Source: an uncultured Nitrospira sp. (GTDB lineage Bacteria; Nitrospirota; Nitrospiria; Nitrospirales; Nitrospiraceae). Taken from it: a stretch of DNA of 57,102 bases. Location: assembly GCA_902500715.1 (NCBI GenBank), contig CABVRO010000006.1, positions 1-57,102 on the forward strand, in the 5' to 3' direction. The first letter of the stretch is position 1. Each line of letters opens with the position of its first letter. Shown here piece after piece: positions 25,246-34,238 of this stretch. The translations under genes and the position numbers were made by a program. Under the pieces are notes generated by a model. It worked only from the letters and a program-made list of their open reading frames with translations. It had not been told where the DNA came from and did not search any database.

Positions 25246-25719
25246 GTGAACGTCTCTGCCTATTCGCCCCTTAAAAGACGACGCAGCCTCTGGGCCCAAG
25301 TCCTCGTCTTCAGTCTGGTCACAGTCTGTTCTCTAGCCTTACTCATTGCCCCCGTCTCCGCGCAGGAATCGGGAGGCGCTTCCAATGTGCCGGTCTCGTC
25401 AAACGATGCCAGTCCGTCCGGTGTCGGCATTCAAGCGGGCTCCGCACTGGCTACCATCGTCTACTTCCCGCTCAAACTAGCCTTTGCAATCGGCGGCGGG
25501 ATCGTCGGCGGATTGGCCTACGGCTTCTCAGGAGGCAGTGAGCAGACGGCCAAGAATATCTGGATCCCCAGCATGTACGGCACCTACATCATTACGCCGG
25601 ACCATCTCAAAGGCGATAAACCCATTCGCTTCCTCGGCGTCTCAGGGGAGACTGCGCGAGAGGCCGGCGATTATATCCCACAAGAACCAGCGCCGCTGCC
25701 TTTGGAACCGATCCGCTAG
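25246..25719 (+). CDS. small exported glycine-rich protein
   Basis: A 157-residue protein started by GTG with AAGGAGG 8 bases upstream. A long signal-type segment (residues 15-40) ends near VSAQE. A second hydrophobic, glycine-zipper-like segment (LAFAIGGGIVGGLAYGFSGG, about 77-97) follows, then IWIPSMYGTYIITPDHL and a proline-rich tail. It may insert into a membrane or form a small pore, but no function can be assigned. Only one base separates its stop from the next ATG, so translation with the amidotransferase-like hydrolase is probably coupled. Its promoter contains a homopolymeric G8 tract. Confidence 0.7.
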   Translation: MNVSAYSPLKRRRSLWAQVLVFSLVTVCSLALLIAPVSAQESGGASNVPVSSNDASPSGVGIQAGSALATIVYFPLKLAFAIGGGIVGGLAYGFSGGSEQTAKNIWIPSMYGTYIITPDHLKGDKPIRFLGVSGETAREAGDYIPQEPAPLPLEPIR

Positions 25720-25720
25720 C

Positions 25721-26497
25721 ATGAAACCCGTCATCGGAGTCACCCCCGACTTCAATGCCGGTGATCGTCAAGAATGGGGCGGCAAGGAGCCTTCATATTT
25801 TTTGCGGGCTCGGTATGTCCGCGCCATTGAGGAACTCGGCGGCGTGCCGGTGATTCTGCCACTCGTGGCGGACCGATCCGCACGCCGGCGTCTGCTGGAA
25901 GGAGTCGACGGACTGCTCCTGACAGGAAGCGGACCGGACTTGGATCCAGCCCTGTACGGAGAACGACAGCGATACACCTTTCCAGTCGTCGCCGAACGCC
26001 GCTCCAGCTTTGAATTGGACTTGGTGCGGTCGGCCATCCGTAACCAGATCCCGACGCTGGCCATTTGCGGGGGCATGCAAAGCATGAACGTCGCCTGCGG
26101 AGGGAGCCTGTATCAGGATATTCCGGCCCAGATCGACCGTGTGTTGCAGCACCGACAGACGACACCGGCGGTTCGACTCTCTCACAGCATCTCCATCACC
26201 CCAGGTAGCCTGCTCAATCGCATCGTCAAGCGCGTCCGCATGCAAGTCAACAGCTCGCACCACCAATCGGTGAAAGCGGTCGGGCGCGCCCTTATTGCCA
26301 GTGCAACCGCGCCCGATGGTATCATTGAAGCGATCGAACTTCCGACGCACCCATTTTTTCTCGGCCTGCAATGGCACCCCGAATTTTTGTTCGAACGCCA
26401 CCTGTTGCACCGACGACTCTTTCAGACATTCTTGCGGGCAGCCTCGCGCCGCCCGTCACTCCAACCTTCGCCTGCGAGACGCAGGAACAACTCATGA
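25721..26497 (+). CDS. gamma-glutamyl-gamma-aminobutyrate hydrolase-like (class I amidotransferase) protein
   Basis: A 258-residue class-I glutamine-amidotransferase-fold hydrolase of the peptidase C26/PuuD type. The nucleophile Cys116 sits in TLAICGGMQSMNVACGG, and the His-Glu pair in LQWHPEFLFE. VTPDFNAGD at the start and LLLTGSGPDLDPALYGE are family landmarks. PuuD hydrolyses gamma-glutamyl-GABA in putrescine degradation, but the substrate here is not determined by sequence. ATG 25721 follows the previous stop by one base; the longer frame from 25484 overlaps that gene. An amino-acid permease follows 63 bases later, pointing to amino-acid or gamma-glutamyl compound metabolism. Confidence 0.8.
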   Translation: MKPVIGVTPDFNAGDRQEWGGKEPSYFLRARYVRAIEELGGVPVILPLVADRSARRRLLEGVDGLLLTGSGPDLDPALYGERQRYTFPVVAERRSSFELDLVRSAIRNQIPTLAICGGMQSMNVACGGSLYQDIPAQIDRVLQHRQTTPAVRLSHSISITPGSLLNRIVKRVRMQVNSSHHQSVKAVGRALIASATAPDGIIEAIELPTHPFFLGLQWHPEFLFERHLLHRRLFQTFLRAASRRPSLQPSPARRRNNS

Positions 26498-26560
26498 CAC
26501 GGGGTTCATTTCGCCATAACAGCGGACATGGACGTGGCGCCGCCGGAGAGAGGACACTGC

Positions 26561-28006
26561 GTGGGCAATCCGCTGTTTCGCACCAAATCCATCGAACGAA
26601 TCCTCGCTGATTCCGACGCCCCTGAACATCGCCTGAAACGGACCCTGACGGCCTGGGACCTGACCGGACTCGGCATCGGCGCGATTATCGGCACCGGCAT
26701 CTTCGTGCTGATCGGCACCGCTATCGTCGGTGATGCGCACCGGCCAGGCGCGGGGCCCGGCATCATGCTGTCGTTCATTCTTTCAGGCATCACCTGCGCG
26801 CTCGCCGCCCTCTGCTATGCCGAATTTGCCGCCATGATCCCGGTCGCCGGCAGTGCCTATACCTATTCTTATGCCACCTTGGGAGAATTTCTGGCCTGGC
26901 TGACTGGCTGGAATCTGATCCTGGAATATGGCGTGGCCTGCGTGGCCGTCGCGATCGGGTGGTCCGGATACTTTAACAACATCCTCAAACTCTGCGGCCT
27001 TGAACTCCCATACTGGGCCACTCATCCTCCCGGCGCGGACGGCGGCATTGCGAACATTCCGGCCGCGATCATCGTGTTGCTCGTCACCTGCATCTTGATT
27101 GTCGGGGTGAAAGAGAGCGCGCGCGCCACCTGCGGCATTGTGCTCATCAAGCTGGCCGTGATCGCCTTCTTCATTGCGGTTGGCACATCCTCCGTCGACA
27201 CGGCCAATTGGTCCCCCTTCATGCCGTTCGGATTTGCCGGCGTCGGCGCGGCCGCAGCCATCGTGTTCTTCGCCTATATCGGATTCGACGCTGTGTCCAC
27301 CACCGCTGAAGAGGCCAAGAACCCCCAACGGGATTTACCCATCGGGATCTTCGCCTCGCTGGCCATCTGCACCGTGCTCTATATTTCTGTGGCCGCGATC
27401 CTGACCGGATTAGTGCCTTATTCGCAGATCGACGTTCATGCCCCGGTAGCGGAAGGGCTCCGCATGGTCGGATTCAAGTGGGGAGCCGCCATCGTGGCAA
27501 CCGGTGCGGTAGCGGGCATTACCAGTGTCCTGGTGGTGATGATGCTGGGCCAGATTCGGGTCTTTTTCGCCATGTCGCGGGACGGTCTCCTGGGTCCCTG
27601 GCTTTCAGGCGTCCATCCGAAGTTTCGAACGCCCCACCACGCCACCTATTTGACCGGCGTGGCCGTCGCCATCATGGCCGCACTCATTCCGATCGGTGAG
27701 GCAGCGGATATGACGAACATCGGGACCCTCTTTGCCTTTGTCCTCGTCTGTATCGGCATCATGGTCTTGCGCTACACGAAGCCGAACCATCCACGCCCCT
27801 TCCGTATGCCATTCATGCCGGTCGTCCCCATTTTGGGAGTCCTGGCCTGCCTGGGCCTAATGTATTTCCTGCCCTGGATGACCTGGATCCGGTTTTTCGT
27901 GTGGACCATCCTCGGCATCCTGGTCTACGCCACCTATGGGATGCGCCATAGCAAACTCGTCACAAGGCCCTCGACAGAACAGACCGAGGCACCTCGACCG
28001 GCATAG
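26561..28006 (+). CDS. APC-family amino-acid permease
   Basis: A 481-residue inner-membrane transporter with about 12 helices. Helix 1 has the APC substrate-binding motif GLGIGAIIGTGIFVLIG, and helix 6 has AYIGFDAVSTTAEEAKNPQRD, both typical of the cationic-amino-acid-transporter (CAT/YfnA) branch. GTG 26561 is preferred to ATG 26528 because GAGAGGA lies just upstream and MGNPLFRTKS matches family starts. The cytoplasmic C-terminus is short. The preceding hydrolase may process what it imports; the exact amino acid is unknown. Confidence 0.85.
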   Translation: MGNPLFRTKSIERILADSDAPEHRLKRTLTAWDLTGLGIGAIIGTGIFVLIGTAIVGDAHRPGAGPGIMLSFILSGITCALAALCYAEFAAMIPVAGSAYTYSYATLGEFLAWLTGWNLILEYGVACVAVAIGWSGYFNNILKLCGLELPYWATHPPGADGGIANIPAAIIVLLVTCILIVGVKESARATCGIVLIKLAVIAFFIAVGTSSVDTANWSPFMPFGFAGVGAAAAIVFFAYIGFDAVSTTAEEAKNPQRDLPIGIFASLAICTVLYISVAAILTGLVPYSQIDVHAPVAEGLRMVGFKWGAAIVATGAVAGITSVLVVMMLGQIRVFFAMSRDGLLGPWLSGVHPKFRTPHHATYLTGVAVAIMAALIPIGEAADMTNIGTLFAFVLVCIGIMVLRYTKPNHPRPFRMPFMPVVPILGVLACLGLMYFLPWMTWIRFFVWTILGILVYATYGMRHSKLVTRPSTEQTEAPRPA

Positions 28007-28042
28007 TCGAATTACGAGTCAAGCAACGGGTGACGGAAAAAG

Positions 28043-28510
28043 CTAGGACGACGCTTCGGTTGGAGCCACTGGAGCGGTTACAGGAGGTACCGTTGCGGCA
28101 GGAGCCGGAGCCGTCGGCTTTGCCGTAACTGCCGCAGGAGAAGAAGAGCCGGACGCCGTAGTTGCGGCGCCTGCCGCTGTCGGAGCGGCCGCACCGGCGA
28201 CCGGGGCAGCCGGTGGCTTTGGTGGAGCAGGAGGCTTCGGTGGAGCAGGTCGTTCCGGTTTAATCCCGCCTTCCCAGGAAGGACCTGAATACATATCGGC
28301 GGCCAGCCCTTTGCCTTTCCACTTTTCTTCGAAATCTGCAGCCGCCTTGTTCGGGGTTTCTCCCGCACCCACAACGTCATTCCATGGATAGGCCCGGGGA
28401 CCAATCTGGCACCCGGTCTCCGTACGCCTCAAATAGAGGGCAATCGGGTTCCCCCGGTACGGCCCGAGATAGATATGCACTGACCCCACATATTCGAGCA
28501 ATGTGGCCAC
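28043..28510 (-). CDS. hypothetical protein with Ala/Pro-rich tail
   Basis: About 155 residues, not recognised. Residues 1-80 look folded (VHIYLGPYRGNPIALYLRR, TETGCQIGPRAYPWND, then a Lys-rich helix). Residues 85-155 are low-complexity Pro/Ala/Thr sequence (PAPPKPPAPPKPP, then Ala-rich), probably disordered. GTG 28510 is preceded by GGAGG with a short spacer; a TTG start at 28561 is the alternative. It lies downstream of the PsiE-like gene on the same strand, with 92 bases between, and faces the convergent permease gene. Codon use in the tail is repetitive, as expected for low-complexity DNA. Confidence 0.5.
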   Translation of the reverse strand: MATLLEYVGSVHIYLGPYRGNPIALYLRRTETGCQIGPRAYPWNDVVGAGETPNKAAADFEEKWKGKGLAADMYSGPSWEGGIKPERPAPPKPPAPPKPPAAPVAGAAAPTAAGAATTASGSSSPAAVTAKPTAPAPAATVPPVTAPVAPTEASS

Positions 28511-28602
28511 CGCGCCTCCAAGAAGAGGTGCATGATGCCATAAGAGGCGGGAAGAGGGCAAGATGGACCTATCACCCCCCCTGCTATTTGGTCCAGAATC
28601 GA

Positions 28603-29127
28603 TTAGGTCGTAGCGGGACGCTCTCTTGTAGGGCGCATGCGAAGCAGGTACACACCCAGTATGAGGACAATGATCACGGTCACGTTGAGGCCGACATCCA
28701 TCACATACTGCTGGAAGAGTTCCTGCCGCGCCTCTCGCGTCACTACCTCAAGCTGATGGGACAATTCCGCGCTGGCCGTCAACACCCGTCGCGTGCAGGC
28801 AATGATGCCGACCGCCAGATAGGGCTCCAATTCCAGCACCTCGGTCTGAAGAAATCGCACCACCGTACGAAACAATTCCAGCAGGATGATGACGAGCAGC
28901 AGATCATTCAACAGCTTGAGACCGGCAGGCAGGAGCAGGACATCGGTGGAGCGCAAGAAAAAGGCGTACCAGGCATGCACAAAAATCAACATGCCTAAGG
29001 CCAGCAAGCTAAATCCGGCCGCGACATAACCCAACCGATCTAAATGGTCCATGAATCCGAGCAGCCACTGCATGGTTGCCCGGCGAGACTGCTCAAGAGG
29101 CCCGGGAGGGGTCACCGGAGTGGTCAT
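28603..29127 (-). CDS. PsiE-like inner-membrane protein
   Basis: A 174-residue protein with four predicted membrane helices (about 35-53, 68-88, 102-118 and 145-163) and the family pattern LLPAGLKLLNDLLLVIILLE followed by RFLQTEVLELEPYLAVGIIA. PsiE (phosphate-starvation-inducible E) has no defined biochemical role. The ATG overlaps the stop of the upstream Cys-rich gene by 4 bases (ATGA), showing translational coupling. No Pho-box is apparent upstream. Assignment rests on helix pattern and the conserved loop. Confidence 0.7.
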   Translation of the reverse strand: MTTPVTPPGPLEQSRRATMQWLLGFMDHLDRLGYVAAGFSLLALGMLIFVHAWYAFFLRSTDVLLLPAGLKLLNDLLLVIILLELFRTVVRFLQTEVLELEPYLAVGIIACTRRVLTASAELSHQLEVVTREARQELFQQYVMDVGLNVTVIIVLILGVYLLRMRPTRERPATT

Positions 29128-29510
29128 GCTGTACCTGCCGGACCAGTGTGCATGGGGAAGTCCTCAAGTGGTTGACCGAATTTCAAGCCGTTGACCGCCT
29201 TGGCTGTGATGGTGTGGTCACAACAGTCGATCCCCTGAAAGCCGGCTCCGCCATCGATCACAATGACGCGAAGGCCGCATGATTCGGGAAACTGCCGTTT
29301 TTCTTCCAACATCGCCCCGGGGAGCAAGGAACCTTTCTTCCGGCCCCTCGACGAGATGATATCCGGTACCACATCTTCTTCTGTCAGCTCATGCCCGCAA
29401 CAGAGAATCTTCAGAAACCCCTCACCGCCACCCGCTATCTTCACCACCAACCCGCACGAATCCGGGAAACGCTTTCGCTCGTCGAGCAGGTCACCTTTCT
29501 TGATCGCCAT
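29124..29510 (-). CDS. internally duplicated Cys-rich protein
   Basis: A 128-residue cytoplasmic protein made of two homologous halves, about residues 4-42 and 58-101. Each half reads KKG.LL...(K)R(K/Q)FP(D/E)SCGL, then GG.GF, then CC(G/D)H, so each offers one Cys, a Cys-Cys pair and a His (Cys19, Cys37-38, His40; Cys79, Cys97-98, His100). This looks like two metal- or redox-active sites, but I do not recognise the family. ATG 29510 starts the first repeat directly; the longer frame from 29564 lacks support. It is coupled to the PsiE-like gene by a 4-base overlap. Bases 29511-29731 upstream hold no recognised gene. Confidence 0.65.
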   Translation of the reverse strand: MAIKKGDLLDERKRFPDSCGLVVKIAGGGEGFLKILCCGHELTEEDVVPDIISSRGRKKGSLLPGAMLEEKRQFPESCGLRVIVIDGGAGFQGIDCCDHTITAKAVNGLKFGQPLEDFPMHTGPAGTA

Positions 29511-29731
29511 AGCACCTCGATATAAAAGAGAGAACAAGGAACCATCACGTGGTCCGATAGTCAATCAGATCGCCAGGGGAAAAGCCAGTGCCGCCGCTAG
29601 CGGACCGGTCAAGGAAAAGAACGCCCAGATGACACGGAAATAATCAGGCCGGCACCATGAATTGAGCCAAAACAGACCGCTCACTCCACCCATGCTCGAA
29701 CGGAAGCCGAGCGGAACAGAGCGCCCGCGGA

Positions 29732-30883
29732 TCACACGTGCGTCACCGGAGAATCATGTGAGGATGTGGCTTGCCCCGTCTCGAATGACTTGAGTTTCGG
29801 AATACGCGCGTAGGCTTTGTGCCAGGAGTCGAGCAGCACCTTGTGCGACCGGCACCCCACCACCAACCGCGCATCGGAGATCGTGACCGGTTTGTAGGGA
29901 TGGAGGTACCGTGCCTTGAGCTTTGCCACACGGGCCAGCGACTGGTCCAGCCTCTCCTGAGTGATCCGGCCATCTTTCACCGCACGCTCCATGGCCTGCA
30001 TGGCGGTCATGACACGATCCTGGTCCTTGCAGATCAACAGAACATCGCATCCGGCCACAAACGACCGAACAGCCGCTTCGCCGATCCCGTCGTGATCGAT
30101 AATGGCGTGCATCTCCAGATCGTCGGTAAAAACCACGCCCTCATACCGAAACTCCTCGCGCAGCAAGCGCTGGATCACCGCCGAGGAGAGGGTTGCCGGT
30201 GCCTCCGGATCCAAGGCCCGATAGAGCACATGAGCCGTCATCAAGCTGGATACGCCGTACCGAATGGCCTGTTGAAAGGGAGGAAACTCCGTCTCACGCA
30301 ATCGATGAAGCCCGGCATCGACCACCGGCAACTCCTTGTGGGAATCCGTCGCCGTGTCGCCATGGCCGGGGAAGTGCTTCCCGCACGCGACCACCAGATT
30401 GTCCTGGAGCCCTCCGATGGTCGCCAACCCCATCTCCCCGACAAGATCGGGAGACGCGCCGAACGCCCGATCGCCGATGACGGGATTGTCCGGGTTGCTG
30501 TTCACATCCAGCACCGGCGCCATGTTCATATTGATCCCCACCGCCCGCAACTCTTTGGCAATGGTCGCGGCAGCGGAGTAGGCCAGTTCACTCGAGTTGC
30601 ACTGCCCCAGCTGTCCGCAGGGAGGGAAAATCGTAAATTCGTGGGGTAGCCGGGATACCCGGCCGCCCTCCTGGTCAATCGCGATCAGCAGCGGCTGAGC
30701 GGGCAACAGTTTCTGCAGTCCGTTGGTGAGATCGACGATCTGCTGAACCGACTCGATATTGCGGCGGAAAAAGATGACGCCGCCCGGCTTAGAGGCTGTC
30801 AGAAACGAGGCCAAGTCTTTGGTGACCGTGGTCCCGGTGAAGCCCATCATAAACAGCTGACCGATCTGCTCGCGTAAGGTCAT
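29732..30883 (-). CDS. nagZ: beta-N-acetylhexosaminidase (peptidoglycan recycling)
   Basis: A 383-residue GH3 enzyme removing N-acetylglucosamine from muropeptide fragments in the cytoplasm. Diagnostic segments are LIAIDQEGGRVSRL, the KHFPGHGDT loop carrying the Asp/His acid-base dyad of NagZ, and FTDDLEMHAI with the catalytic nucleophile Asp. There is no signal peptide, fitting cytoplasmic recycling. A C-terminal extension of about 40 residues exceeds the E. coli enzyme. ATG 30883 is used; a GTG immediately before is in frame. It lies last in the minus-strand run HAD-queE-pepA-nagZ, 70 bases after pepA. Confidence 0.9.
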   Translation of the reverse strand: MTLREQIGQLFMMGFTGTTVTKDLASFLTASKPGGVIFFRRNIESVQQIVDLTNGLQKLLPAQPLLIAIDQEGGRVSRLPHEFTIFPPCGQLGQCNSSELAYSAAATIAKELRAVGINMNMAPVLDVNSNPDNPVIGDRAFGASPDLVGEMGLATIGGLQDNLVVACGKHFPGHGDTATDSHKELPVVDAGLHRLRETEFPPFQQAIRYGVSSLMTAHVLYRALDPEAPATLSSAVIQRLLREEFRYEGVVFTDDLEMHAIIDHDGIGEAAVRSFVAGCDVLLICKDQDRVMTAMQAMERAVKDGRITQERLDQSLARVAKLKARYLHPYKPVTISDARLVVGCRSHKVLLDSWHKAYARIPKLKSFETGQATSSHDSPVTHV

Positions 30884-30953
30884 CACTCTCTACTCCGACG
30901 ATCTGGTGGGATGCAGGCAGACCCCCGTGTCGTTCACATACCGAAGGCAGGGC

Positions 30954-32474
30954 CTACGGCAACGTGCGGTCCAAGAGGAACTGAATGAGCAGGCGCGTGC
31001 CGATCCCGGTCGGACCCTTCGGCAAATACGCTCGCTCACGCTCGCTCCAGTCGGTGCTCGCAATGTCCAAATGGATCCACGGGCAATCACCGACAAATTT
31101 GCTCAGGAACAAGGCGGCAGTGATCATTCCACCGCCCCGGCCGCCGATATTCCGCATATCCGCCACGTCGCTGCGCAGCTGCTCGAAATACTCCTCCCAC
31201 AACGGCATCTCCCACACGCGCTCGCCGGCGCGCTGGCCGGCGTTCCGGACATGTTCTTTCAACTGATCGTTGTTGCCGAACATCCCGATGGCAAATTGGC
31301 CGAGCGCCACCACACAGGCGCCGGTCAGGGTCGCGATATCGATCAACACGGCCGGTTTGTAACGGGTGGCATAGGCCAACGCATCGGAGAGGATCAGTCG
31401 GCCTTCGGCATCGGTATTCTGCACCTCGACGGTCTTGCCGGAGAGGGTCGTCACAATATCTCCCGGCCGCATCGCGCGCCCGCCCGGCATATTTTCGGCC
31501 ACGGGCAGAATGCTGACGAGGTGGAGCGGAAGCTTGAGACGCGCCGCGGCCCGCATCGTCGCCAGAACTTCAGCGCCGCCCGTCATATCGGCCTTCATAT
31601 GTTCCATATTCTCGGCCGGCTTCAGCGAAATGCCGCCGGTGTCAAAGGTGATGGTCTTTCCCACCAGCACCACCGGAGGATCTCCCTTCTTCGCTTTGGC
31701 GCCCTTGTATTCCAGGATGATGAACTTCGGCGGTTCGTGGCTGCCACGCGCCACACCCAGCAGGGCCCCCATGCCGAGTTGTTCCATGTCCTTCTGTTCG
31801 AGCACCTTCAGGCGCACACCGGATTCTTTGGCCACCGCCTTGGCCTCACGCACGATGCGCGTCGGCGTCATCACGTTGGCCGGATGGTTGCACAGGTCGC
31901 GAACCAGCACCGTCGCTTCAGCAGTCGCCACACCGCGCCGGATGCCCTCGGTCATTTGGGGGAGCAGCGAGGCTTGCGACGTGTAGATCGTCAACCGTTC
32001 GACGTCGATCGGCTTGCTTCCATTGGGGCTACGATAGGCGGTGAATTGATAGTTACCGAGAATGGCGCCCTCCGCCAAGGCTTGCGCCACATCCTGGACG
32101 GGAATCTCCTCCAGCATAGCGGCCGGCAACACCACGGAGAATGAGGTCACTTTGGCTTGACGGACACGTTTGACGGCGGAACCCAAGGCCTGGCGGAAGG
32201 CATCCACACGTAGCTCTTTTTCCTTACCCAATCCAGCCAACAACAGGCGTTTTGCCCTGGCCTTGCCCTGGGTATGGACCAGCAACCCTTCACCGAGCTT
32301 CCCTTCAAATTCTCCGCGCTGAATCAAGGCGGCAAGCTGGCCCCCGAGTTGGGCATCGATAGCGGCAGCCTCTGGCGTGAGACCGGCGTTGCCCTCGCAG
32401 TGGAGCAACACCAGAACCTCGGCCGCCTCGTTTTCTGCCCGTCCGACCTGTGCGTGAACTTGGATCTTCTTCAT
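30954..32474 (-). CDS. pepA: leucyl aminopeptidase (M17)
   Basis: A 506-residue cytosolic aminopeptidase. The C-terminal catalytic domain contains the M17 signature NTDAEGRLILSDAL and the metal-binding stretch KTITFDTGGISLKP. The N-terminal macro-like domain is present (MKKIQVHAQVGRAENE...). GGAGG lies 5 bases before the ATG at 32474, which is preferred to a start 8 codons upstream. Some PepA proteins also bind DNA in Xer recombination; nothing here indicates that. It sits between queE and nagZ on the minus strand. Confidence 0.95.
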   Translation of the reverse strand: MKKIQVHAQVGRAENEAAEVLVLLHCEGNAGLTPEAAAIDAQLGGQLAALIQRGEFEGKLGEGLLVHTQGKARAKRLLLAGLGKEKELRVDAFRQALGSAVKRVRQAKVTSFSVVLPAAMLEEIPVQDVAQALAEGAILGNYQFTAYRSPNGSKPIDVERLTIYTSQASLLPQMTEGIRRGVATAEATVLVRDLCNHPANVMTPTRIVREAKAVAKESGVRLKVLEQKDMEQLGMGALLGVARGSHEPPKFIILEYKGAKAKKGDPPVVLVGKTITFDTGGISLKPAENMEHMKADMTGGAEVLATMRAAARLKLPLHLVSILPVAENMPGGRAMRPGDIVTTLSGKTVEVQNTDAEGRLILSDALAYATRYKPAVLIDIATLTGACVVALGQFAIGMFGNNDQLKEHVRNAGQRAGERVWEMPLWEEYFEQLRSDVADMRNIGGRGGGMITAALFLSKFVGDCPWIHLDIASTDWSERERAYLPKGPTGIGTRLLIQFLLDRTLP

Positions 32475-32555
32475 CAATCCTCCCCTGGTTCTTGCCATTC
32501 AGCGTTCATCAGCAGCCGCGTACAAACCATCCTGCAGTCAAAAATCATGACCCCC

Positions 32556-33194
32556 TCAAACACCACGCATATCCGGCGCCCAGATCAATTTGTGCATTTG
32601 GAGCTGGAAACGCACTGGCAGCTTATCGGCCAGTATCCACTCCGCCAGATGCCGCACCTCTACTTCGCCGAACACCGGACTCATGAGCACCGTGCACCGC
32701 CCCGGAAGCGCGTGACGATGGAGCGCCTCTCGCGCCCATTCATAGTCCGCCCGATCCTTGATCACAAATTTCACTTCATCCTGCGGTGCGAGCCGTTCGA
32801 GGTTCGACCAACACATGCGATCGGTCATTCCGCTCCCGGGACATTTAACATCAAGAATCACATGGACGCGCCGATCGACACCGCTCGTATCGATGGCCCC
32901 GCTGGTTTCCACCAGCACCTCGAACCCCTCGTCACACAGGCGACTCAGCAAGGGCAGCGACTCCGTCTGGCTCAACGGTTCCCCCCCGGTCACTTCCACA
33001 AGATCACAATTGAAGGCGCGGACCTGATTGACGATGTCGTCGATCGTCATATCCCGACCGCCGTAGAAGGCATAGGCCGTGTCGCACCAAGTGCACCGGA
33101 GCGGACACCCGGTCAACCGGACGAATACGCAGGGACGGCCGGCATAGGTAGACTCGCCCTGGATGCTGTGGAAAATTTCGGTAATCTTGACCAT
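32556..33194 (-). CDS. queE: 7-carboxy-7-deazaguanine synthase
   Basis: A 212-residue radical-SAM enzyme that ring-contracts 6-carboxy-tetrahydropterin to 7-carboxy-7-deazaguanine in queuosine/preQ0 synthesis. FHSIQGESTYAGRPCVFVRL is characteristic of QueE, and the cluster-binding cysteines are Cys30, Cys34 and Cys37 (CPLRCTWC, the CX3CX2C form). VTGGEPL is the SAM-binding GGE motif. Length and start are normal; the ribosome-binding site is weak. No other queuosine gene is in the window. Confidence 0.93.
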   Translation of the reverse strand: MVKITEIFHSIQGESTYAGRPCVFVRLTGCPLRCTWCDTAYAFYGGRDMTIDDIVNQVRAFNCDLVEVTGGEPLSQTESLPLLSRLCDEGFEVLVETSGAIDTSGVDRRVHVILDVKCPGSGMTDRMCWSNLERLAPQDEVKFVIKDRADYEWAREALHRHALPGRCTVLMSPVFGEVEVRHLAEWILADKLPVRFQLQMHKLIWAPDMRGV

Positions 33195-33245
33195 CGCCGA
33201 TTGACTCAGCGGCTCAGCATCGCACTGATGGATGAATCGGGGGAC

Positions 33246-33941
33246 TTATTTCCATCTCGTCACAGGCCATCCATTGCGTCGCGCAATGCGATCCATTCCG
33301 CGAATCGGATTCACAACCAATGGATGCCCCACCATTTCCAGCAACTCAACATCGCCGGGACTATCGCCATAGGCAAACGACTGCGTCAGATCAATACGGA
33401 ATTCCTGTGTCAATCGGGCAATCAATGCGCGCTTGCCTGGCCCATAGGGCAGGGGGACACAGACCTGGCCGGTAAACCGACGCTGTTGCCGTTCCAGCTT
33501 GGCAGCCAACAGAGTCGGCACCTCAAGCAAGGATGCCAGTGGAGCAATGAGGAAGTCGAGGGACCCCGTCACCATCACGATATGGTGCCCAGCCCGGCGA
33601 TGTTCATCCATACGCGCGAGCCCCTGCGCCGAGAGACACGGAAACAGCTCGGCACGACAAAACTCCTCAGCCAGTGACTCCACCTCTGCCGCAGCCTTCC
33701 CGGCCAGATAAAGCTTCCGCTCACGCAGGGGGTGCAATGATACCGGGGGCGCATTGCGAAGAACCCAGCCGACACTGTCCCGCAGCTCGCGCCACCCGAC
33801 AAGACCCCGCTTCCAGAGAAAGCGAAAAAAACGGACTTCGCTCGCCTGCCCCGGGAGCAAGGTATTGTCGACATCAAACAACGCGGCAATGTCAGTCTGC
33901 CGGCTGGTGCCCGAAATATGTGAGAGTGAGAGAGGCGTCAT
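33246..33941 (-). CDS. HAD-superfamily (subclass IB) phosphatase
   Basis: A 231-residue hydrolase related to phosphoserine-phosphatase-like HAD-IB proteins. Motif I is FDVDNTLLPG (nucleophile Asp23, Asp25), motif II is MVTGS, a Lys in the AKLERQQ/GKRALI region provides motif III, and motif IV is YGDSPGDVELL. The cap is the helical C1 type between about 35 and 115. The substrate cannot be inferred. The start at 33941 is chosen because the longer frame to 34220 runs antisense through the tRNA gene. It heads the minus-strand group with queE, pepA and nagZ, 51 bases before queE. Confidence 0.8.
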   Translation of the reverse strand: MTPLSLSHISGTSRQTDIAALFDVDNTLLPGQASEVRFFRFLWKRGLVGWRELRDSVGWVLRNAPPVSLHPLRERKLYLAGKAAAEVESLAEEFCRAELFPCLSAQGLARMDEHRRAGHHIVMVTGSLDFLIAPLASLLEVPTLLAAKLERQQRRFTGQVCVPLPYGPGKRALIARLTQEFRIDLTQSFAYGDSPGDVELLEMVGHPLVVNPIRGMDRIARRNGWPVTRWK

Positions 33942-34031
33942 CTCGATTGTTGGCCTGCTGATCGCTGTGATAAGGAAGAATCTGCGACAGGTCCGCACAG
34001 CACGCGTGAATTCTACTGGACAACTAGTTGA

Positions 34032-34061
34032 TTGACAAGCATTTTGGACCACTTCTATAAT
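34032..34061 (+). promoter_or_regulatory. strong promoter of tRNA-Leu(GAG)
   Basis: Consensus TTGACA (34032-34037) and consensus TATAAT (34056-34061) with an 18-base spacer lie 93 bases before the tRNA, as expected for a highly expressed RNA gene. Confidence 0.8.
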
Positions 34062-34154
34062 GCGCTTCCTCTGAGGCCTGGCGAGAATGCGCGTTTCGCC
34101 ACCGTCTCGCTGGTGTGTTCCTCGCTTCACGTGTCGACGGAGAGACTCTCGGTT

Positions 34155-34238
34155 GCCGAAGTGGTGGAATGGCAGACACGCACGTTTGAGGGGCGTGTGG
34201 CGCAAGCCGTGCGGGTTCAAGTCCCGCCTTCGGCACCA
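34155..34238 (+). tRNA. tRNA-Leu (anticodon GAG)
   Basis: A class-II tRNA with acceptor stem GCCGAAG (34155-34161) paired with CTTCGGC (34228-34234), discriminator A and encoded CCA. The anticodon stem CACGT/GCGTG (one T-G pair) surrounds loop TTGAGGG, giving anticodon GAG for CUC/CUU. The variable arm and the GGTTCAAGTCC T-loop are clear. It stands alone, with its own consensus promoter. Confidence 0.95.

Noticed and set aside
30906..33677. Two long plus-strand frames (412 and 467 codons) opposite pepA, queE and the HAD gene
   Set aside because: They mirror strongly conserved minus-strand genes and show only low-complexity, His/Arg-rich translations typical of shadow frames.
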